Assembly (NCBI GenBank): GCA_003669585.1
Contig: QWOQ01000005.1
Span: forward strand, 1,024,502-1,088,501
Length of the DNA stretch: 64,000 nt
Reading direction: 5' to 3'
Source: Planctomycetota bacterium
GTDB taxonomy: Bacteria; Planctomycetota; Planctomycetia; Pirellulales; UBA1268
Shown here piece after piece: positions 44,418 to 54,055 of the stretch (within the stretch, counting starts at the first letter, position 1; every line of letters starts with the position of its first letter). The notes beneath the pieces were generated by a model, which was not told the DNA's origin, did no database searches, and saw only the letters and a program-made list of their open reading frames with translations. Both the position numbers and the translations under genes were made by a program.

Positions 44418-45482
44418 TTATTCAGCCAACTTAGAGAGCCTGGCGGGATCAATCACAACGTGGGCGATCTTTTTTCGCTTCCATGTATAGGTGATGTGTA
44501 CCAGTGAATCAGAGGCAGCGACGATGGCAGGATAGGAATACTCTCCCGGATCGCTTTCGAGCGTGACAACCGGTTTCCAAACGATTCCGTCTGTGCTGAC
44601 TGCAATATTCAAGGGAGAGCGACCTCTTGCAGTATGGTTGTAAACCAAGAGGTGTCGTCCGTCTGAAAGAGTGATCGCATCGGTACCCGAATTTGGATTT
44701 GGCAAATCCAAAAGCTCCAGTGCCGACCACGTAAGTCCTCGATCGAACGAACGTGTTGAAAAAATGCGACCGCTTTGCGTTCTTCCAACTGCCTGGAGCG
44801 TGCCGTCTCGATGCGTGAGAATGCTCGGCTGAATAGCAGCTGGAGAATCTTTTTGAGTCGGCACTTGAATCCGGCTGAATGTTTGTCCGCCGTCGGTGCT
44901 CCGTTCAAAATGCACCTGCCACACCGGAGGAAGTGAGTGGCCTTCGCTGCTGCTGCCGGCAATGATTGTTTTTGAATCCAGTTGAATAGGTTTATTTTTT
45001 ACCGGGCCCAAGATCCTTTCTGGGAGATTGACAGCGTCTCCAAAGGAAACCCCTTCGTCGAAGCTCTCCCGCATTACACCCCACCACGTCATCGGCGATG
45101 GGCCAACCTTATAAAAGAGCAGCAGCCGTTTGCTATCTGTCTTAAAGAGCACAGGATTCCAGCAGGGATTTTGGGTGCCGCCCGTGAGTCCGTTTGCCAC
45201 TTCGATTGGAATGCTCCACGTATCAACAGATCGTGAGAGCCAAATGCCGACATCCCTCGTGCCTTCATTGGTTCCGCCAAACCATGCGGCGACGAGTTTT
45301 CCAGGAGCAACTTCCACTAGCGTGCTTGCGTGAACCGATGGGGTGGGAAAGTCGTCGGCAATAAATTCGCGTTTGACAATGGCACGCATTCCAAGTGTTG
45401 AATCCTTCCAAGGATCCGCTGCTTCCGATGTAAAGCAGACAATCGATACCAACAACACGCCACAACATATTTTCTCACACAT
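44418..45482 (-). CDS. Secreted sialidase-like six-bladed propeller protein
   Basis: 354 residues with a signal peptide (MCEKICCGVLLVSIVCFTSE, then AADPW). Asp-box motifs of BNR repeats are visible: STDGGQTF, SFDRGLTW and STDGIVW. HASTLVEVAPGKLVAAWFGGTNEGTRD near residues 50-76 is typical of the sialidase-family subgroup common in planctomycetes, where the first arginine region is replaced by this pattern. GTQNPCWNPVLF and EYSYPAIVAASDSLVHITYTW follow. Whether it cleaves sialic acid or another acidic sugar is unknown. It sits between mannonate dehydratase and a NanA/DapA-family lyase, which supports an acidic-sugar role. Confidence 0.85.
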   Translation of the reverse strand: MCEKICCGVLLVSIVCFTSEAADPWKDSTLGMRAIVKREFIADDFPTPSVHASTLVEVAPGKLVAAWFGGTNEGTRDVGIWLSRSVDTWSIPIEVANGLTGGTQNPCWNPVLFKTDSKRLLLFYKVGPSPMTWWGVMRESFDEGVSFGDAVNLPERILGPVKNKPIQLDSKTIIAGSSSEGHSLPPVWQVHFERSTDGGQTFSRIQVPTQKDSPAAIQPSILTHRDGTLQAVGRTQSGRIFSTRSFDRGLTWSALELLDLPNPNSGTDAITLSDGRHLLVYNHTARGRSPLNIAVSTDGIVWKPVVTLESDPGEYSYPAIVAASDSLVHITYTWKRKKIAHVVIDPARLSKLAE

Positions 45483-45627
45483 GAGAGATTCCCTTCGGTA
45501 CGAGTGACCGTTGCGACCGAACGAGAGTATTTCGCATCGGTTTGGTTCATCAGTTAGACTTCATCACGAAACACTTTCTCGGAGGTGTCAGACCGAGAAA
45601 CGTAAACGACTTTCGGAGCCATCGTCG

Positions 45628-46626
45628 ATGACAATCTTACAGTCTCTTCCACGACCCAAGAACGACCAACAGGCTTCCTGGAAGCTCCAAGGCATTGTAC
45701 CGCCACTGCTGACTCCGCTTGAGTCTCGAGATGCAATCGATCCGAAAGGGCTCGAGCGATTGATCGATCGAATGCTTCTTGGAGGCGTTCACGGTCTCTT
45801 TATTCTGGGCACAACAGGTGAAGGCCCGTCGCTATCATCCGCTGTTCGTAGAGACTTGATCGACCGAACGTGCCGGCAGGTTTCTGGCCACATTCCAGTG
45901 CTCGTGGGTATTACCGACACCTCATTGGTCGAGAGCCTTGCGGTTGCTCAGGCCGCTGCTCTTGCCGGTGCAACTGCGGTGGTCGCCGCGCCTCCATTTT
46001 ATTTTCCTGCTGCACAGCAGCCACTGATTGACTGGTTCAGGGTTCTCGCGAAAGCGTCGCCACTTCCGCTTGTGCTCTACAACATGCCGCAGATGACAAA
46101 GCTTTCGATTGATCCAGAGTCAATTCGAATCCTGACCGATTGTGAATCTATTATCGGGATCAAGGATAGTTCTGGAGACCTCGATTACTTTGACAGGATT
46201 GTAAAGATTGCCCGAACCCATCGGCCGGATTGGTTTGTGCTTGTAGGAACAGAAAGATTGCTTGAGCAATCAATGTTCATGGGAGGGCAGGGAGGGGTTC
46301 CTGGCGGCGCAAATATTGATCCGGCACTGTTTGTATCGCTCTACAATGCGATCTCCTGCGGCGATACGACGACGGTGGAACGCTGTCATCAACAGGTCAT
46401 GACAATCGATCGCCTCTACCGGATCGGACGCATGCCGGGAGGATTTATTGTTGGACTCAAAGAGGCTCTGTCTCGTCTTGGAATCTGCACAAGCGTCGTT
46501 GCCAGCCCGTTTGAATCGTTTGACTGCCAGCAGAGTGCTGCCGTAGAAGGAATTCTGCGCGAACTGAATCTCATTTCAAGCGATCAATCTGAATCTGCTT
46601 CATGCCTGCCACGCCTTCCACGGTAG
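45628..46626 (+). CDS. DapA/NanA-family 2-keto acid lyase or aldolase
   Basis: 332 residues from ATG 45628 (the frame reaches back to 45511 without support). LQGIVPPLLTPLESRDAID, FILGTTGEGPSLS (the GTTGE motif), PLVLYNMPQMTKLSID (active-site Tyr) and IIGIKDSSGDLDYF (Schiff-base Lys) are all in place, so it is catalytically complete. Neighbours in sugar-acid catabolism argue against dihydrodipicolinate synthase proper and for N-acetylneuraminate lyase or 2-keto-3-deoxy-gluconate aldolase. It is divergent from the sialidase-like gene, sharing a 145-bp promoter region. Confidence 0.88.
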   Translation: MTILQSLPRPKNDQQASWKLQGIVPPLLTPLESRDAIDPKGLERLIDRMLLGGVHGLFILGTTGEGPSLSSAVRRDLIDRTCRQVSGHIPVLVGITDTSLVESLAVAQAAALAGATAVVAAPPFYFPAAQQPLIDWFRVLAKASPLPLVLYNMPQMTKLSIDPESIRILTDCESIIGIKDSSGDLDYFDRIVKIARTHRPDWFVLVGTERLLEQSMFMGGQGGVPGGANIDPALFVSLYNAISCGDTTTVERCHQQVMTIDRLYRIGRMPGGFIVGLKEALSRLGICTSVVASPFESFDCQQSAAVEGILRELNLISSDQSESASCLPRLPR

Positions 46627-46746
46627 CTGGCGTTTCTGAGAAGCATTCGCGAAAAACACAATCCGCGACACACTCACAATTGTTTACTGACATTGCAAAG
46701 TCGTTCGCTCAACGCAGCACAATGTGGTTGGAAACATTTTCTACTA

Positions 46747-48429
46747 TCACTCAATCGCAAGACCATTGCGGATTGGCTGTGAGAATCCGACAGAAAGAGT
46801 CTGTCTCTCGGCTGGAATAATGTTGCTCACGCCAGGACGCTCATCTCCTTCGGAAAGAATCTCCATATCGATCGCTGCCCGTCCTTTTTTCCCACCAAGG
46901 ACATCACTAACCGCTACTTCCATACGATGCCTGCCTGGAGTCATGTCGTCCGGGATTCGAAAAATATATCTCGCGAAGTAATCGCGTCTGGCACTTTGAC
47001 AGGTTTCTTCGAGTGTTGGAAAACGTCGCAGACTCACTCGCTGACCCGATTCATTCACCGCTTCTAGAGACGTTTCAATGGCCGTCCGATATCCGCCTGG
47101 TCCGGGAGCAGTCGAGAGATTGTCGAGTTCAAAGTAAATAATCACGTCCTGACCGCGAACAAATTTAGAATCGGGAAATTGCTCCACAACACCCCAACTG
47201 CGAACCTTCGTGACAAACATGCAGTTGCGTACGGCCAAGGGAGCACGTTTTCGCGTAAGCTGCAATGCGTTTTCAAGTCCATCGGCCGCCGACGAGATAT
47301 CGGCGTCACATCGCGTCTCACTCGGCAGCGCTTTGACGAGTGCTGCAACTTCGTCGTGCCAGAATTTCGCCTCATCGCTGTCGAGTCCTTCAATGGGCAA
47401 CTGTGGCTCGCTTGAGCCACCATTTGAAATTGATCGAAGTAATCGTAGCGCCACCTCGCGTCTTGCTGTGCTGCCGAGAGAATCCTCGTGAAATCCTCGC
47501 TCGGCACGTGCCTGATTGGCTGCCTCAATGCGTTTGACACAGGCGAGAATCGCATCTTCCCAAGAAGCGTCCGTGTCTGCGAATTCCTCGAGCGGGGGCT
47601 GTGTTGATGAGATGGGATCCGTCTGCTCGTGACTGTGGAGATCTACTGGCGCGAGAGTTTGATTGGCCAACGGTACGATGCCTTGAGATTCAATCGGTTT
47701 TAATATTTCCGATGTCTTCTCTTCGAGATGTACTGGGATTTCAGAAACTGCTGCAATCGGTGTCACTTCCTTTTCATGTGTCGCGACACTTTGTGAAACA
47801 ATTGAATCCAATGGTCGAGGAACATCGACAACTCGATTTTCTTGAACATCACTTTCTTGCACATCTGCCGAATGATGAACGCTTGGAATCGCTGCAATTG
47901 TTTCACCAAGAGAATGCGGATTGCTTAATTCTTTCTGAATAAAAGAAGTAGATTGGTCGACTAATGGTCGATTGCGACGACGCTCTTCAAGTGTTGATGC
48001 AAACGTATCGATGATGATCGGCCAATCGTCTGGTCGCGAGTGCTCTAAGGCTGAAACAAGAATTTCTCGGCCGGTAGCATCGAGGCCGCCGATGCGTGAA
48101 AGTCGGTCCAGAGCCTCTTCGATTGATACCGTCGGTTCGGGATCGGGTGTATGTTGTGAATCATCGTCTATGGATTGCTCGTCACGTTCATCCGCGTCAT
48201 CTGTTTTTCCAAGAAAGGCTTCTGAGAAATCGAGCGACGTAATGGCCGACGCGCATCCTGTCAGAGGCATGCAAAACAGCAGCATGAGAACCGCTGAATA
48301 TCTGGTTTCATCCGACCAGCCAGGTCGCTTGTTGCAGTCATTCGATCGACCTCGTCGCTGCACGTTTTTTCCCTCAGAAACTCGATGACTCGGTTGATGT
48401 TTGGTGCTCGATAACATTGGCGTGAACAC
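46747..48429 (-). CDS. Planctomycete hypothetical lipoprotein
   Basis: 560 residues with no recognised domain. A lipobox-like LLFCMPLTGCAS near residues 50-61 predicts a lipoprotein, preceded by an unusually long basic leader, so translation may start further in. An acidic stretch (DDADERDEQSIDDDSQ) and a region with alpha-helical repeat character follow (SIEEALDRLSRIGGLDATGR resembles one HEAT-like unit). The C-terminal 200 residues are beta-rich (VIYFELDNLSTAPGPGGYRT, RYIFRIPDDMTPGRHRMEVA), like an Ig-type fold. It may be an envelope or assembly protein. It is convergent with the lyase gene and divergent from pyrB. Confidence 0.75.
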   Translation of the reverse strand: MFTPMLSSTKHQPSHRVSEGKNVQRRGRSNDCNKRPGWSDETRYSAVLMLLFCMPLTGCASAITSLDFSEAFLGKTDDADERDEQSIDDDSQHTPDPEPTVSIEEALDRLSRIGGLDATGREILVSALEHSRPDDWPIIIDTFASTLEERRRNRPLVDQSTSFIQKELSNPHSLGETIAAIPSVHHSADVQESDVQENRVVDVPRPLDSIVSQSVATHEKEVTPIAAVSEIPVHLEEKTSEILKPIESQGIVPLANQTLAPVDLHSHEQTDPISSTQPPLEEFADTDASWEDAILACVKRIEAANQARAERGFHEDSLGSTARREVALRLLRSISNGGSSEPQLPIEGLDSDEAKFWHDEVAALVKALPSETRCDADISSAADGLENALQLTRKRAPLAVRNCMFVTKVRSWGVVEQFPDSKFVRGQDVIIYFELDNLSTAPGPGGYRTAIETSLEAVNESGQRVSLRRFPTLEETCQSARRDYFARYIFRIPDDMTPGRHRMEVAVSDVLGGKKGRAAIDMEILSEGDERPGVSNIIPAERQTLSVGFSQPIRNGLAIE

Positions 48430-48632
48430 TACGATTTTTTTGTGAGCCGAGCCTTTTCAGAGGCGGGATCGTAGAGAGGTCTTTAGGCAGTGGCAAGATC
48501 GATGATCTTTCGCAAAAGTCGACTAAAGAATATAGGTAAATGGGGCTTTGGCACATTGGCACTTTGCTGGATAGACTCAAGCGACAAATTGATGCGCTAA
48601 GCTCTCAAACAGAACATTTCAAAGGTTTTTTC

Positions 48633-49613
48633 ATGTCGAGCTCTCTTCCGCAGCAGAAAGTGGTTCCTTCTGCATGGACGCATCGCCATCTGCTCGATCT
48701 TAAGCGACTCACCTCGGATGAGATCAAGCTCCTGCTCGACACGACTGCGATGTTCAAAGAAGCCACCGACGGTTGCAGACGAAAACTTTCCGTGCTTTCC
48801 GGTGCAACGATTGCCAATCTGTTTTTTGAAAGCTCCACTCGTACTCGTACGAGTTTTTCGCTTGCCGCCAGACGGCTTGGAGCTGATGTCGTCGATTTTT
48901 CTGCTGTTGGAAGCAGTCTTTCCAAGGGAGAGTCGTTCATTGACACAGCAAAAAATATCGAGGCGATGGGGATCGATGCGGTTGTAGTTCGACATCAAAC
49001 TCCAGGAACGCCGCACCTTTTGTCCCAGCATTTGAATGTTGGCGTAATCAATGCTGGCGACGGTCCTCATGAACATCCCACGCAAGGTCTGCTCGATATT
49101 TTTTCGATTCGAGAACGACTGGGAGACTTAAAGGGCATCACAGTTGCGATGGTGGGCGACATCGCGCACAGTCGCACCGCTCGATCAAACTTCTGGGGAC
49201 TCACTAAACTCGGTGCGAAAGTAATCTTTTGTGGGCCTCCAACACTGGTTTCACCGCGATGGGCCGAACTCGGTGCAGAAGTATCGCATGATCTCGATGC
49301 GATTCTTCCACGGTGCGACTGCCTGAACCTGCTGAGAATTCAATTTGAACGTCAAAGCACTCGTCCTTTTCCATCGGTGCGAGAATATGCCCACCTCTAC
49401 GCCATGAATAAACAGCGTCTGGCCGGTGCAAAAAAAGATCTTCTGATTCTGGCACCAGGCCCAATCAATCGAGGCGTCGAGGTTACCGCTGACGTCGCCG
49501 ATTGCCCGCAATCTCTGATTCTCAATCAAGTCACCAATGGGATTGCCGTTCGCATGGCTGTGCTCTGGCTCACCTGCGGCCCCCGTTCACACAGTTCAGG
49601 AAAAACCCTCTGA
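48633..49613 (+). CDS. pyrB: Aspartate carbamoyltransferase catalytic subunit
   Basis: About 326 residues from ATG 48633; the frame begins at 48540 but the residues before MSSSLPQQK are not family-like. Carbamoyl-phosphate site [12 protein letters not shown] (STRTR) is intact, followed by [18 protein letters not shown] and the aspartate site [13 protein letters not shown] (the usual VLRVQRER-type loop). The enzyme makes carbamoyl aspartate in pyrimidine synthesis. The pyrC start overlaps its stop by one base (TGATG), so the pair is translationally coupled, as in many bacteria. No pyrI or attenuator was seen. Confidence 0.95.
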   Translation: MSSSLPQQKVVPSAWTHRHLLDLKRLTSDEIKLLLDTTAMFKEATDGCRRKLSVLSGATIANLFFESSTRTRTSFSLAARRLGADVVDFSAVGSSLSKGESFIDTAKNIEAMGIDAVVVRHQTPGTPHLLSQHLNVGVINAGDGPHEHPTQGLLDIFSIRERLGDLKGITVAMVGDIAHSRTARSNFWGLTKLGAKVIFCGPPTLVSPRWAELGAEVSHDLDAILPRCDCLNLLRIQFERQSTRPFPSVREYAHLYAMNKQRLAGAKKDLLILAPGPINRGVEVTADVADCPQSLILNQVTNGIAVRMAVLWLTCGPRSHSSGKTL

Positions 49614-50890
49614 TGGCATCATTGCTTGTGCGGGGTGGGCGGTTTGTCGATCCATCTCAAAATATTGACCGGGTTGCCAGTCTTCTTCTTCGCGAAGGCG
49701 TTGTTGTGGCAATCGATCCACCCGACGTCCATGCCGATGAAGTGATCGATGCCACTGGCATGATTGTTTCTCCTGGACTCGTCGACATGCACGTGCACCT
49801 ACGAGAACCTGGCCGCGAAGAAGACGAAACCATCGAAACCGGCACTGCCGCAGCGATCGTTGGAGGATTTACGTCGATTGCTTGCATTCCCAACACTGAG
49901 CCTCCTATCGATACTCAGGGCGCAGTTGAATTTATTCATCAGAAGGCTGTACGGGCCGATCACTGCAACGTGTTTGTCGTCGGATGCGTCAGCCGAAACC
50001 GGGAGGGAAAGGAGCTCGCGGAGATTGGCCAGTTAGTGGAAGCTGGAGCAGTCGCTTTTAGCGATGACGGCGCACCGGTTTACGATGCGGAATTGATGCG
50101 AAGAGCATTTGAATACTGCCTGATGTTCGACAAGCCAATTCTCGCGCACGAAGAGGTACTCGAACTCTCCCGTGGCGGTGTAATGCACGAAGGTCTTGTG
50201 TCACTCGTACTTGGACTGACCGGCATGCCGGCGGCTGCCGAAGAGGTGCTGATAGGCCGTGACGCTGCGCTTGCCGAAGTCACTGGTGGCCGACTTCATG
50301 TCATGCATGTGTCGACTGCTGGAGGAGTGGCACTTGTGCGCGCGGCAAAGGCGAGGGGTGTGCGCATCACGGCAGAGGCCTGCCCTCACCATTTCACGCT
50401 CACGGATGAATGCATGTGGGGCTTTGATTCCAACTTCAAAATGAGCCCACCCCTACGAACGGCAGTCGATGTGGAGGGTGTGATTGAGGGCATTGTCGAC
50501 GGTACCATCGACTGTATTGCTACCGATCACGCACCGCATGCACGCGAAAAAAAGATGCTCGAACTCGATCGAGCGCCCTTCGGTATTCTCGGGTTGGAAA
50601 CGGCATTAGGCCTTTCAGTCACGCGACTGGTGGCCACCGGAAGAATCGGCTGGCCAAGATTGATCGAGGCAATGAGTGTTTTGCCTTCCCGCATTCTTGG
50701 AATCAATCGTGGTACCCTTCGGATTGGATCGATTGCTGACATCACAATCATCGATCCAATTCAGCGGTGGCAAGTCGATGTCGGGACGTTCAAGTCGAAG
50801 AGCGTCAACTCGCCATTTGACCGATGGACGCTCGAAGGACGGGCTGTTGCAACAATTGTTGGTGGTCGAATCAAGCACCGACTTTTGTAA
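49613..50890 (+). CDS. pyrC: Dihydroorotase (class I type)
   Basis: 425 residues from ATG 49613, which shares a base with the pyrB stop; the upstream frame to 49502 is read-through. LVDMHVHLREPGREEDETIETG supplies the first HxH, ACIPNTEPPIDT the substrate loop, RLHVMHVSTAGGV and EACPHHFTLTDE further ligands, and IATDHAPHAREKK the last Asp/His. The zinc set looks complete. It cyclises carbamoyl aspartate to dihydroorotate. It is followed after 73 bp by a NYN-domain gene, possibly in the same transcript. Confidence 0.95.
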   Translation: MASLLVRGGRFVDPSQNIDRVASLLLREGVVVAIDPPDVHADEVIDATGMIVSPGLVDMHVHLREPGREEDETIETGTAAAIVGGFTSIACIPNTEPPIDTQGAVEFIHQKAVRADHCNVFVVGCVSRNREGKELAEIGQLVEAGAVAFSDDGAPVYDAELMRRAFEYCLMFDKPILAHEEVLELSRGGVMHEGLVSLVLGLTGMPAAAEEVLIGRDAALAEVTGGRLHVMHVSTAGGVALVRAAKARGVRITAEACPHHFTLTDECMWGFDSNFKMSPPLRTAVDVEGVIEGIVDGTIDCIATDHAPHAREKKMLELDRAPFGILGLETALGLSVTRLVATGRIGWPRLIEAMSVLPSRILGINRGTLRIGSIADITIIDPIQRWQVDVGTFKSKSVNSPFDRWTLEGRAVATIVGGRIKHRLL

Positions 50891-50963
50891 ACTCTCTGTT
50901 GGGGAAAACGTTGTCGGTCGCTGTGACAGACACGCACCAACTCGAGATTCAAAGGAGTTTTTC

Positions 50964-51704
50964 GTGACGGTGATCGTGGATGGATACAACGTTCTTCATG
51001 CCTCGGGCGTTTTCGGTAAAGGGCGAGGAACCCGAGGATTTGAAGAATCCCGTACGGCACTTCTGGATCTCATGGTCGACCTGCTTGGCCGCGAAACCTC
51101 GAATGTAATCGTTGTTTTCGATGCCGCTGAAGCTCCTGACGGCCTCCCATCGCGTCTTGCACATCGGGGACTTCGCGTCTGGTTTGCTCGTGAATATCCC
51201 GATGCGGATTCGCTGATCGAGGAACTTGTCGCCAGCGACACCTCGCCGTTGCAATTGGTTGTCGTTTCCAGCGATCGACGTCTGGCCGCCGCAGCTCGCA
51301 GACGCCGCGCGACCTGCATCGAGAGCGACGTGTGGCTCAACGATCTGCGAAAGAGATCCCGTGAGAATCCTCTTCTCGCTATTCAATACGACGCTAAACC
51401 ATGTGCTCCCGCCACGTCCCAAGAGGTTCAGCGATGGCTCGATGAATTTAACATTCCATCCTCTGCAAGCGATTCCTGGAGAGTCATCGAGACTTCTTCC
51501 ATTCCTCCTGCAGATACAGCCACACACAAAACAGATGTGTCCGTTCCCTTGCCGAATCACATACGCAACAAAAAGCCAAAACAAAAGAGCCCTCGCAATA
51601 CCGGAAAACCACCCGATCTACCGCAAGGCGATCTTTTCCCACCAGAATTTATCGATGGAATCGATGATCTCGACTCAAAAGATTCTTCGCCTGCATTCGA
51701 ATGA
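50964..51704 (+). CDS. NYN-domain (YacP-like) RNase-family protein
   Basis: 246 residues from GTG 50964, with AAAGGAG 7 bases upstream; the longer frame from 50676 runs over pyrC and is rejected. VIVDGYNVLHA (first Asp and Asn), IVVFDAAEAPDGLPS and LVVVSSDRRLAAAARRRRA (two more acidic/Ser residues) define the NYN/PIN-like nuclease fold of YacP/Rae1. Rae1 cuts ribosome-bound mRNA. The last 100 residues are low in order and rich in Pro, Lys and Asp and may bind RNA or ribosome. It lies in a run with pyrBC and is convergent with the sigma54 activator. Confidence 0.85.
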   Translation: MTVIVDGYNVLHASGVFGKGRGTRGFEESRTALLDLMVDLLGRETSNVIVVFDAAEAPDGLPSRLAHRGLRVWFAREYPDADSLIEELVASDTSPLQLVVVSSDRRLAAAARRRRATCIESDVWLNDLRKRSRENPLLAIQYDAKPCAPATSQEVQRWLDEFNIPSSASDSWRVIETSSIPPADTATHKTDVSVPLPNHIRNKKPKQKSPRNTGKPPDLPQGDLFPPEFIDGIDDLDSKDSSPAFE

Positions 51705-51725
51705 AGTTTGAGTCACTTAATTTTT

Positions 51726-53699
51726 TTACGAAGCTTTTCCATCCGTCTGCCACTTGGCAAGTTTGCGATCGAGCGTCGAGCGTTCGATGCCAAGAATGGA
51801 CGCCGCTTTTGACTTATTGCCTCCAGTGGCGCTCAGCGTGGCTCCGATATGAAGACGCTCCATTTCCTCGAGCGATTGGGGTGCATATGGTTTTGGATTT
51901 TCCTGCACTTTTCCAGTGTCTCCTGAAGTTGCCAGCTTTGAGAGCGATAGCTCATCGACATCAATCTGATCCTCTTGAGAAAGCACCACAGCGCGTTCGA
52001 TAACATTACGAAGTTCACGAATATTGCCGGGCCATCGATAGGTCCGAATCGCTTCGATTGCCGCCGGCGTAAATCCCAAATTTTTCCGACCGGTCTCGTT
52101 TGAAAATCGCTCGAGAAAATGTCGCGTCAGCAGTTCGATATCTTCGGGTCTTTTCCTCAGTGGAGGCACCATGATTTCGACCACCTTCAAACGAAAATAG
52201 AGGTCGCGTCGAAACTCTCCAGCGGTCACCGCCTGTTCGAGATCTCGATTGGTCGCTGCAACCACGCGAACATCTGTTTGAACTCGGCTATGTCCACCAA
52301 CCCGCTCGAACGGATGGCCTTCGAGCACTCGCAAAAACTTGGCCTGAATCGAAGGACTCATTTCACCGATTTCGTCAAGCATCAACGTCCCACGATCAGC
52401 GGCCTCAAACTTACCGATTTTTCGTTCCGTCGCCCCCGTAAAGGAGCCTTTTTCATGCCCAAACAGTTCACTTTCAAGAAGTGTTTCTGTAATTGCAGCG
52501 CAGTTTAAACAGACAAAAGGAGCCGCGTTTCTTGGACTCGCATCGTGGAGCGCGCGAGCGACAAGTTCCTTGCCGACGCCGCTTTCTCCCCGCACCAGTA
52601 CTGTCGCTTTGCTTGCCGCGACACGGCCGATCTGTGCGATGATCGCGTTGATGCCAGGACTCTTTCCGATCATCTGAATTTCCTGGCCCAGTCGATGTCG
52701 AAGTTGTTTATTTTCATCCGCCGTCTGCGCAAGCTTGCTTGAGAGTTTTTCGCGAACCGCAAGATTTTCAATCGCCACTCCCAGCGCATCGCACACCGCC
52801 AGCACAAACTCCAGATCGTCAGGGCTTGCCTGATTGATGCTCTTGGCAACCTCCAGATGCAATACTCCAATTGCTTTGCCTGCCGATCGTACCGGCGCTG
52901 AAAAACTTACGCCGCGTACGGATTCACTTGACTTCTTCTGACGTGAAGAACCGGCCAGATCAGCCAGCACGGCTTCGTCACTCGACAGTACCGTTGCGCA
53001 GGCCGCCCAAGGAAGTTCGTCCGGTTTGACACGATGAGGAAGAGAAGCCTTCAGTTCAAGCGTATCCACCGAGGACGGCCCGACAAATCCAGATTTCGTT
53101 AGCAGCACTACGCCGCGAGTGGCTTCGACGCCATGCATTGCACATTCAAGTGAGAGCTTGGCGCTGTCGGCCATGTCGCCACTTCTTCCGAGTGAAAACG
53201 AAAGTCGACACAGTTCTGCGGCCGCCCTGCCGACGCGAGGCGTTGTGGAGACCGATTCATTCATGTGCTCAAGCAAACGACTGCGACTGCGTCGGTGTAC
53301 GATCGACGCATGCCACTCGGCTAACTCGTCCGGCATCACTCCGGTGACGGTGCCCGCATCGACCGGATGATCCTCGGAAGGATCGGTCGGGGGATCTCCC
53401 TGACAAAAAAGGATTTCTACTCGACCAATTGAAATCACATCACCGGTGACAAGCGTCTGGTCGGAGTCGAGCGATTCACCGTTGACGAGCGTTCCATTAC
53501 GACTCTTCAGATCGCGAACTATCCATCCGGAAGAGCCATGAAATATTTCACAGTGCACTCGACTGGCACGTTCGTCCTGTAACACTGCATGATTGGTCGG
53601 GGTTCTGCCGAGCGTGAATCGCTCAGACTGCACAAGACGCAAAATCGACTGCCCCGCCACTGGGTCTCGTACAACAAGATACGCTTCTTCTCTCGTCAT
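51726..53699 (-). CDS. Sigma54-dependent transcription activator with FHA and GAF domains
   Basis: 657 residues. An FHA domain lies at about 20-95 (FTLGRTPTNHAVLQDERASRVHCEI, RDLKSRNGTLVNG), a GAF domain at about 165-320, and a sigma54 AAA+ domain at about 345-575 with Walker A GESGVGKE, ELFGHEKGSFTGA (GSFTGA where GAFTGA is usual), Walker B TLMLDEIGEM and the arginine finger region RVVAATNRDLEQ. A Fis-type HTH closes it (SKAASILGIERSTLDRKLAKW, about 630-650). FHA reads phosphothreonine, so a Ser/Thr kinase may control it. No kinase is adjacent. A palindrome at 53746-53769 upstream may be its own operator. Confidence 0.92.
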   Translation of the reverse strand: MTREEAYLVVRDPVAGQSILRLVQSERFTLGRTPTNHAVLQDERASRVHCEIFHGSSGWIVRDLKSRNGTLVNGESLDSDQTLVTGDVISIGRVEILFCQGDPPTDPSEDHPVDAGTVTGVMPDELAEWHASIVHRRSRSRLLEHMNESVSTTPRVGRAAAELCRLSFSLGRSGDMADSAKLSLECAMHGVEATRGVVLLTKSGFVGPSSVDTLELKASLPHRVKPDELPWAACATVLSSDEAVLADLAGSSRQKKSSESVRGVSFSAPVRSAGKAIGVLHLEVAKSINQASPDDLEFVLAVCDALGVAIENLAVREKLSSKLAQTADENKQLRHRLGQEIQMIGKSPGINAIIAQIGRVAASKATVLVRGESGVGKELVARALHDASPRNAAPFVCLNCAAITETLLESELFGHEKGSFTGATERKIGKFEAADRGTLMLDEIGEMSPSIQAKFLRVLEGHPFERVGGHSRVQTDVRVVAATNRDLEQAVTAGEFRRDLYFRLKVVEIMVPPLRKRPEDIELLTRHFLERFSNETGRKNLGFTPAAIEAIRTYRWPGNIRELRNVIERAVVLSQEDQIDVDELSLSKLATSGDTGKVQENPKPYAPQSLEEMERLHIGATLSATGGNKSKAASILGIERSTLDRKLAKWQTDGKAS

Positions 53700-54055
53700 A
53701 GAAAAATAGTGTCGCTCTCTAGAGGGCGTTCGTGGATATGCGTTGCCTGAGAAGAGGCCTCTTGTCAGGGTCTTTCCGAAAACGATTTACTCTCTTGTGA
53801 ATTCGCTCTTGCTGCCAAAAGAACTCTGGACGTTGAGCATCAATGCCGGCCTGAATTCGGGTTAAAAACGTTGATCGACCTGCCGAAATCTTCACAACGT
53901 GTGTTATTCTCGAAAGGGATGGTCTTTCCGAGTCTATCCAGCATGACTTACATTTGTGCCTAAGACTAGAGGCGATTGAATATCGGTGCTGGCAAAAGCC
54001 TCCTTGTTTACTCGCACTCACAGACCTATAGACCTATAGAATCGGATTTTTATCA
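53700..54055. promoter_or_regulatory. Divergent promoter region between the sigma54 activator and the DUF1598 gene
   Basis: About 356 bases without a supported gene; the 100-codon minus-strand frame inside has no family signature. It separates two divergent genes and holds a near-perfect 24-bp palindrome at 53746-53769. A TTGACA/TATAAT pair could not be fixed with confidence. Confidence 0.45.
53746..53769. repeat. 24-bp near-perfect palindrome, possible operator
   Basis: The left arm CCTGAGAAGAGG is the reverse complement of the right arm CCTCTTGTCAGG except at one pair (a G opposite G). The core AAGAGGCCTCTT is a perfect 12-bp palindrome. It lies 47 bp before the sigma54 activator start and about 290 bp before the DUF1598 gene. 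No T-run follows on either side, so a dimeric-regulator site is more likely than a terminator; Fis-type HTH activators bind such dyads. Confidence 0.6.

Noticed and set aside
45628..46626. True dihydrodipicolinate synthase (dapA)
   Set aside because: The fold and catalytic residues fit the whole family, but the neighbours are sugar-acid genes, so lysine synthesis is not the preferred reading.
53719..54021. 100-codon minus-strand gene between divergent promoters
   Set aside because: Arg/Ser-rich translation without family features; it overlaps the palindrome and the promoter region.
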